Shown one piece after another: positions 42,796 through 43,858 of a stretch of 43,858 bases of DNA. How positions within the stretch are numbered: the first letter of the stretch is position 1; the number at the start of each line of letters is the position of its first letter. The position numbers and the translations under genes are program-made. Origin of the DNA: Mycobacterium sp. (GTDB lineage Bacteria > Actinomycetota > Actinomycetes > Mycobacteriales > Mycobacteriaceae); the NCBI RefSeq assembly GCF_025933915.1, contig NZ_JAICZA010000024.1:1-43858 (forward strand), written 5' to 3'. The notes beneath the pieces were generated by a model, which did not search any database, was not told the DNA's origin, and saw nothing but the letters and a program-made list of their open reading frames with translations.

Positions 42796-43626
42796 ACCGG
42801 CAAGGGCGTTGCGCGCCCTGCGGACGATATCGGCGGGCCGGTCACCGGCTATTACCCGCACCACAATCCACCCACGACGCTGCAGTCTCTCGAGTCTCGC
42901 AATATCCCAAGCGAATTGAGAGTGATCACTACGATGCTGGTCGCCGTCATATTCAACGGCAACCTTCACGTCCTCCCAACCCATGTCCAGATAAGCAAAT
43001 GCACTGCCTAGCTCATCCACCACCGGAATCTGGGTCTGCGGCCGCGGCAATCCGGCCTGCACGAGTACCAGCCGCAACCAGGTCTCCTTGGGCGACTGGG
43101 CACCCGCGTCGACGAGGTCGAGCGAGGCGCGAGCACGCTCAATGCCGCGACGTCCGCGATATCGCTCAGCCAGCAGCTCTGCATCAGCCGCCTTGACATC
43201 GGTCGCCCGCGCGAGCGCGTCGATCGCGGCGACTGCCGTCGTCGTGGGATACCAACAGGCGAGGTCCAGGGCAGTGCGTGTCGGAGTCGTAACCACGACT
43301 CCGTCGATCCATTCGAACTCGTCGCCCTCGAGCCGATCGCCCCAGGTCTTTAGACCCAGTGCCGCATGCCGGTTGTCATGAATGATGTCAACGGGCCGCG
43401 CCGCATCGACCCAGTTGCTGCCGTGAAGGCTCGCAGCCGAAAAGCCCGCGAGTACGCCACGACGCCGCGACCACAGCCAGGCGGCCCGTGAGCGCACCAC
43501 GTGCGTCAGCTCGGTGCCTTCGGTGACATAGACGTCGGGGAAAACACGCGTGTATTTGCGGCGTAGCTGGCCATGCGAAGCCACGCCGGCCGCTACGGCC
43601 TCACTGCCGATGAACGGTTCTTTCAT
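42787..43626 (-). CDS. DUF559/Vsr-fold endonuclease-like protein flanked by paired palindromes
   Basis: A 279-residue protein. The N-terminal two thirds (GSEAVAAGVASHGQLRRKYTRVFPDVYV, SLHGSNWVDAARPVDIIHD, TPTRTALDLACW) resemble the AbiEi-like N-terminal region of mycobacterial DUF559 proteins, and the C-terminal domain carries the PD-(D/E)xK-like core (TWLRLVLVQAGL, FAYLDMGWEDVKVAVEYDGDQHR, RRGWIVVRV) of the Vsr/DUF559 nuclease fold. It lies between the MaoC hydratase and ltp2 and has no counterpart here in M. tuberculosis that I recall. A palindrome doublet lies upstream of its ATG, and a second covers its stop, so it looks inserted with them. Confidence 0.82.
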   Translation of the reverse strand: MKEPFIGSEAVAAGVASHGQLRRKYTRVFPDVYVTEGTELTHVVRSRAAWLWSRRRGVLAGFSAASLHGSNWVDAARPVDIIHDNRHAALGLKTWGDRLEGDEFEWIDGVVVTTPTRTALDLACWYPTTTAVAAIDALARATDVKAADAELLAERYRGRRGIERARASLDLVDAGAQSPKETWLRLVLVQAGLPRPQTQIPVVDELGSAFAYLDMGWEDVKVAVEYDGDQHRSDHSQFAWDIARLERLQRRGWIVVRVIAGDRPADIVRRARNALAGRA

Positions 43627-43660
43627 GGCGGGAGTGTGCCATCGCCCACTGACACCGCCT

Positions 43661-43686
43661 CGAGCATGACAGTGCAGTCACGTTCG
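43661..43686. repeat. 26-bp palindrome R1
   Basis: CGAGCATGAC, loop AGTGCA, GTCACGTTCG: arms differ only at two G-T wobble positions. It is in inverse orientation to L2. It lies 34 bp upstream of the DUF559 gene's ATG; R2 starts 4 bp later. Confidence 0.82.
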
Positions 43687-43690
43687 AGCC

Positions 43691-43716
43691 CGAGCGTGAC
43701 TGCAGTTTCACGCTCG
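43691..43716. repeat. 26-bp palindrome R2
   Basis: CGAGCGTGAC, loop TGCAGT, TTCACGCTCG: nine of ten arm positions pair. Second member of the right doublet, same 30-bp period as L1-L2. Confidence 0.8.
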
Positions 43717-43752
43717 ACGGCAAATCCCGAGCGCTCGGCGGCACAGCCCGGT

Positions 43753-43772
43753 AGCCGGCCCGGAAGCCGGCT
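43753..43772. terminator. Hairpin downstream of ltp2
   Basis: AGCCGGC (43753-43759) pairs with GCCGGCT (43766-43772) around a 6-nt loop, 14 bp past the ltp2 stop on the minus strand. A GC-rich terminator is possible; no U-run follows. Confidence 0.35.
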
Positions 43773-43786
43773 CACTGGCCGCTCCG

Positions 43787-43858
43787 CTAGCCGAGGATGA
43801 GGCCCGACGTGGGCACGCCGGTACCCGCGGTGACGAGGACGTGCTCGACGTCGGGCAC
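43787..43858 (-). CDS. ltp2: Ltp2, C-terminal end (cut by the window)
   Basis: The last 23 residues of a minus-strand gene, in one frame to the window edge: the end EHVLVTAGTGVPTSGLILG and TAG. This resembles the C-terminus of SCP2-thiolase-fold proteins and, by gene order (Rv3540c follows Rv3538 in M. tuberculosis apart from a PPE gene), should be Ltp2, the steroid side-chain retroaldolase that pairs with ChsH2. Too little is present to confirm from sequence alone; the call rests on context. Confidence 0.6.
   Translation of the reverse strand: MPDVEHVLVTAGTGVPTSGLILG

Noticed and set aside
42740..43716. A CRISPR array or an insertion sequence
   Set aside because: Only four palindromes in two pairs, no spacers of constant size between many repeats, and no transposase or DDE-type frame; the paired-palindrome reading fits better.

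Overview
This is a high-GC mycobacterial chromosome segment. It holds the mce4 sterol-import operon and most of the KstR-controlled cholesterol-catabolism cluster, in nearly the same order as Mycobacterium tuberculosis Rv3490 to Rv3540c. The PE_PGRS and PPE genes that interrupt this stretch in M. tuberculosis are absent, and several small accessory genes take other places. I infer a slow-growing, non-tuberculosis Mycobacterium, possibly of the M. avium complex type; the species call is a guess from gene order and protein similarity recalled from memory.

Layout. Positions 1-1084 hold the 3' part of otsA, followed by a small secreted Cys-rich protein. Positions 1761-12243 (minus strand) hold the complete mce4 operon: yrbE4A, yrbE4B, mce4A-F and two Mce-associated membrane proteins. 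Genes overlap or lie less than 20 bp apart, and a promoter/operator region sits at about 12244-12477. Upstream lie hsd4A and fdxD (minus), divergent from fadE26-fadE27-fadD17 (plus) across a KstR operator. Positions 17793-21783 are an accessory block: a 22-codon reading frame coupled to a beta-lactamase-fold protein, then ilvX with an amidohydrolase, and a fructosamine-kinase-like gene overlapping fadD19. Positions 21780-25653 hold fadD19 and echA19 (divergent, shared operator) and cyp142. Positions 25696-31903 hold an acetoacetate-decarboxylase-like gene, an F420-type oxidoreductase, the DUF35-like/ltp4/ltp3/SnoaL-like operon and a gamma-carbonic-anhydrase-like gene. Positions 32018-36780 hold kshA with a small Cys-containing partner and a sulfotransferase/SDR/DUF1214 operon. 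Positions 36869-42702 hold a hemophore-like secreted protein, hsaF-hsaG-hsaE (minus) and kstD with a MaoC hydratase (plus). Positions 42740-43716 hold a DUF559 nuclease-like gene bracketed by two doublets of 26-bp palindromes. The last 72 bp are the C-terminal end of ltp2.

How the genes work together. Mce4 and YrbE4 import sterol. Cyp142 oxidises the side-chain terminus. FadD19 and FadD17 form CoA thioesters, FadE26/27 dehydrogenate, EchA19 and the MaoC protein hydrate, Hsd4A oxidises, and Ltp3/Ltp4 probably cleave. KstD and KshA open ring B, and HsaE/G/F finish the C5 fragment from ring A to pyruvate and propionyl-CoA. At least eight full matches to the KstR pattern (T-n2-AAC-n2-GTT-n2-A) and one degenerate site bind the set into one regulon.

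The least explained items are the DUF559 gene with its paired palindromes, two perfect KstR palindromes in a tail-to-tail intergenic region, the Cys-less double DUF35-like protein beside two thiolase-fold proteins lacking thiolase catalytic residues, and a second inverted repeat in the mce4 promoter. No tRNA, rRNA, CRISPR array or insertion sequence was seen. No gene-free stretch exceeds 300 bp.
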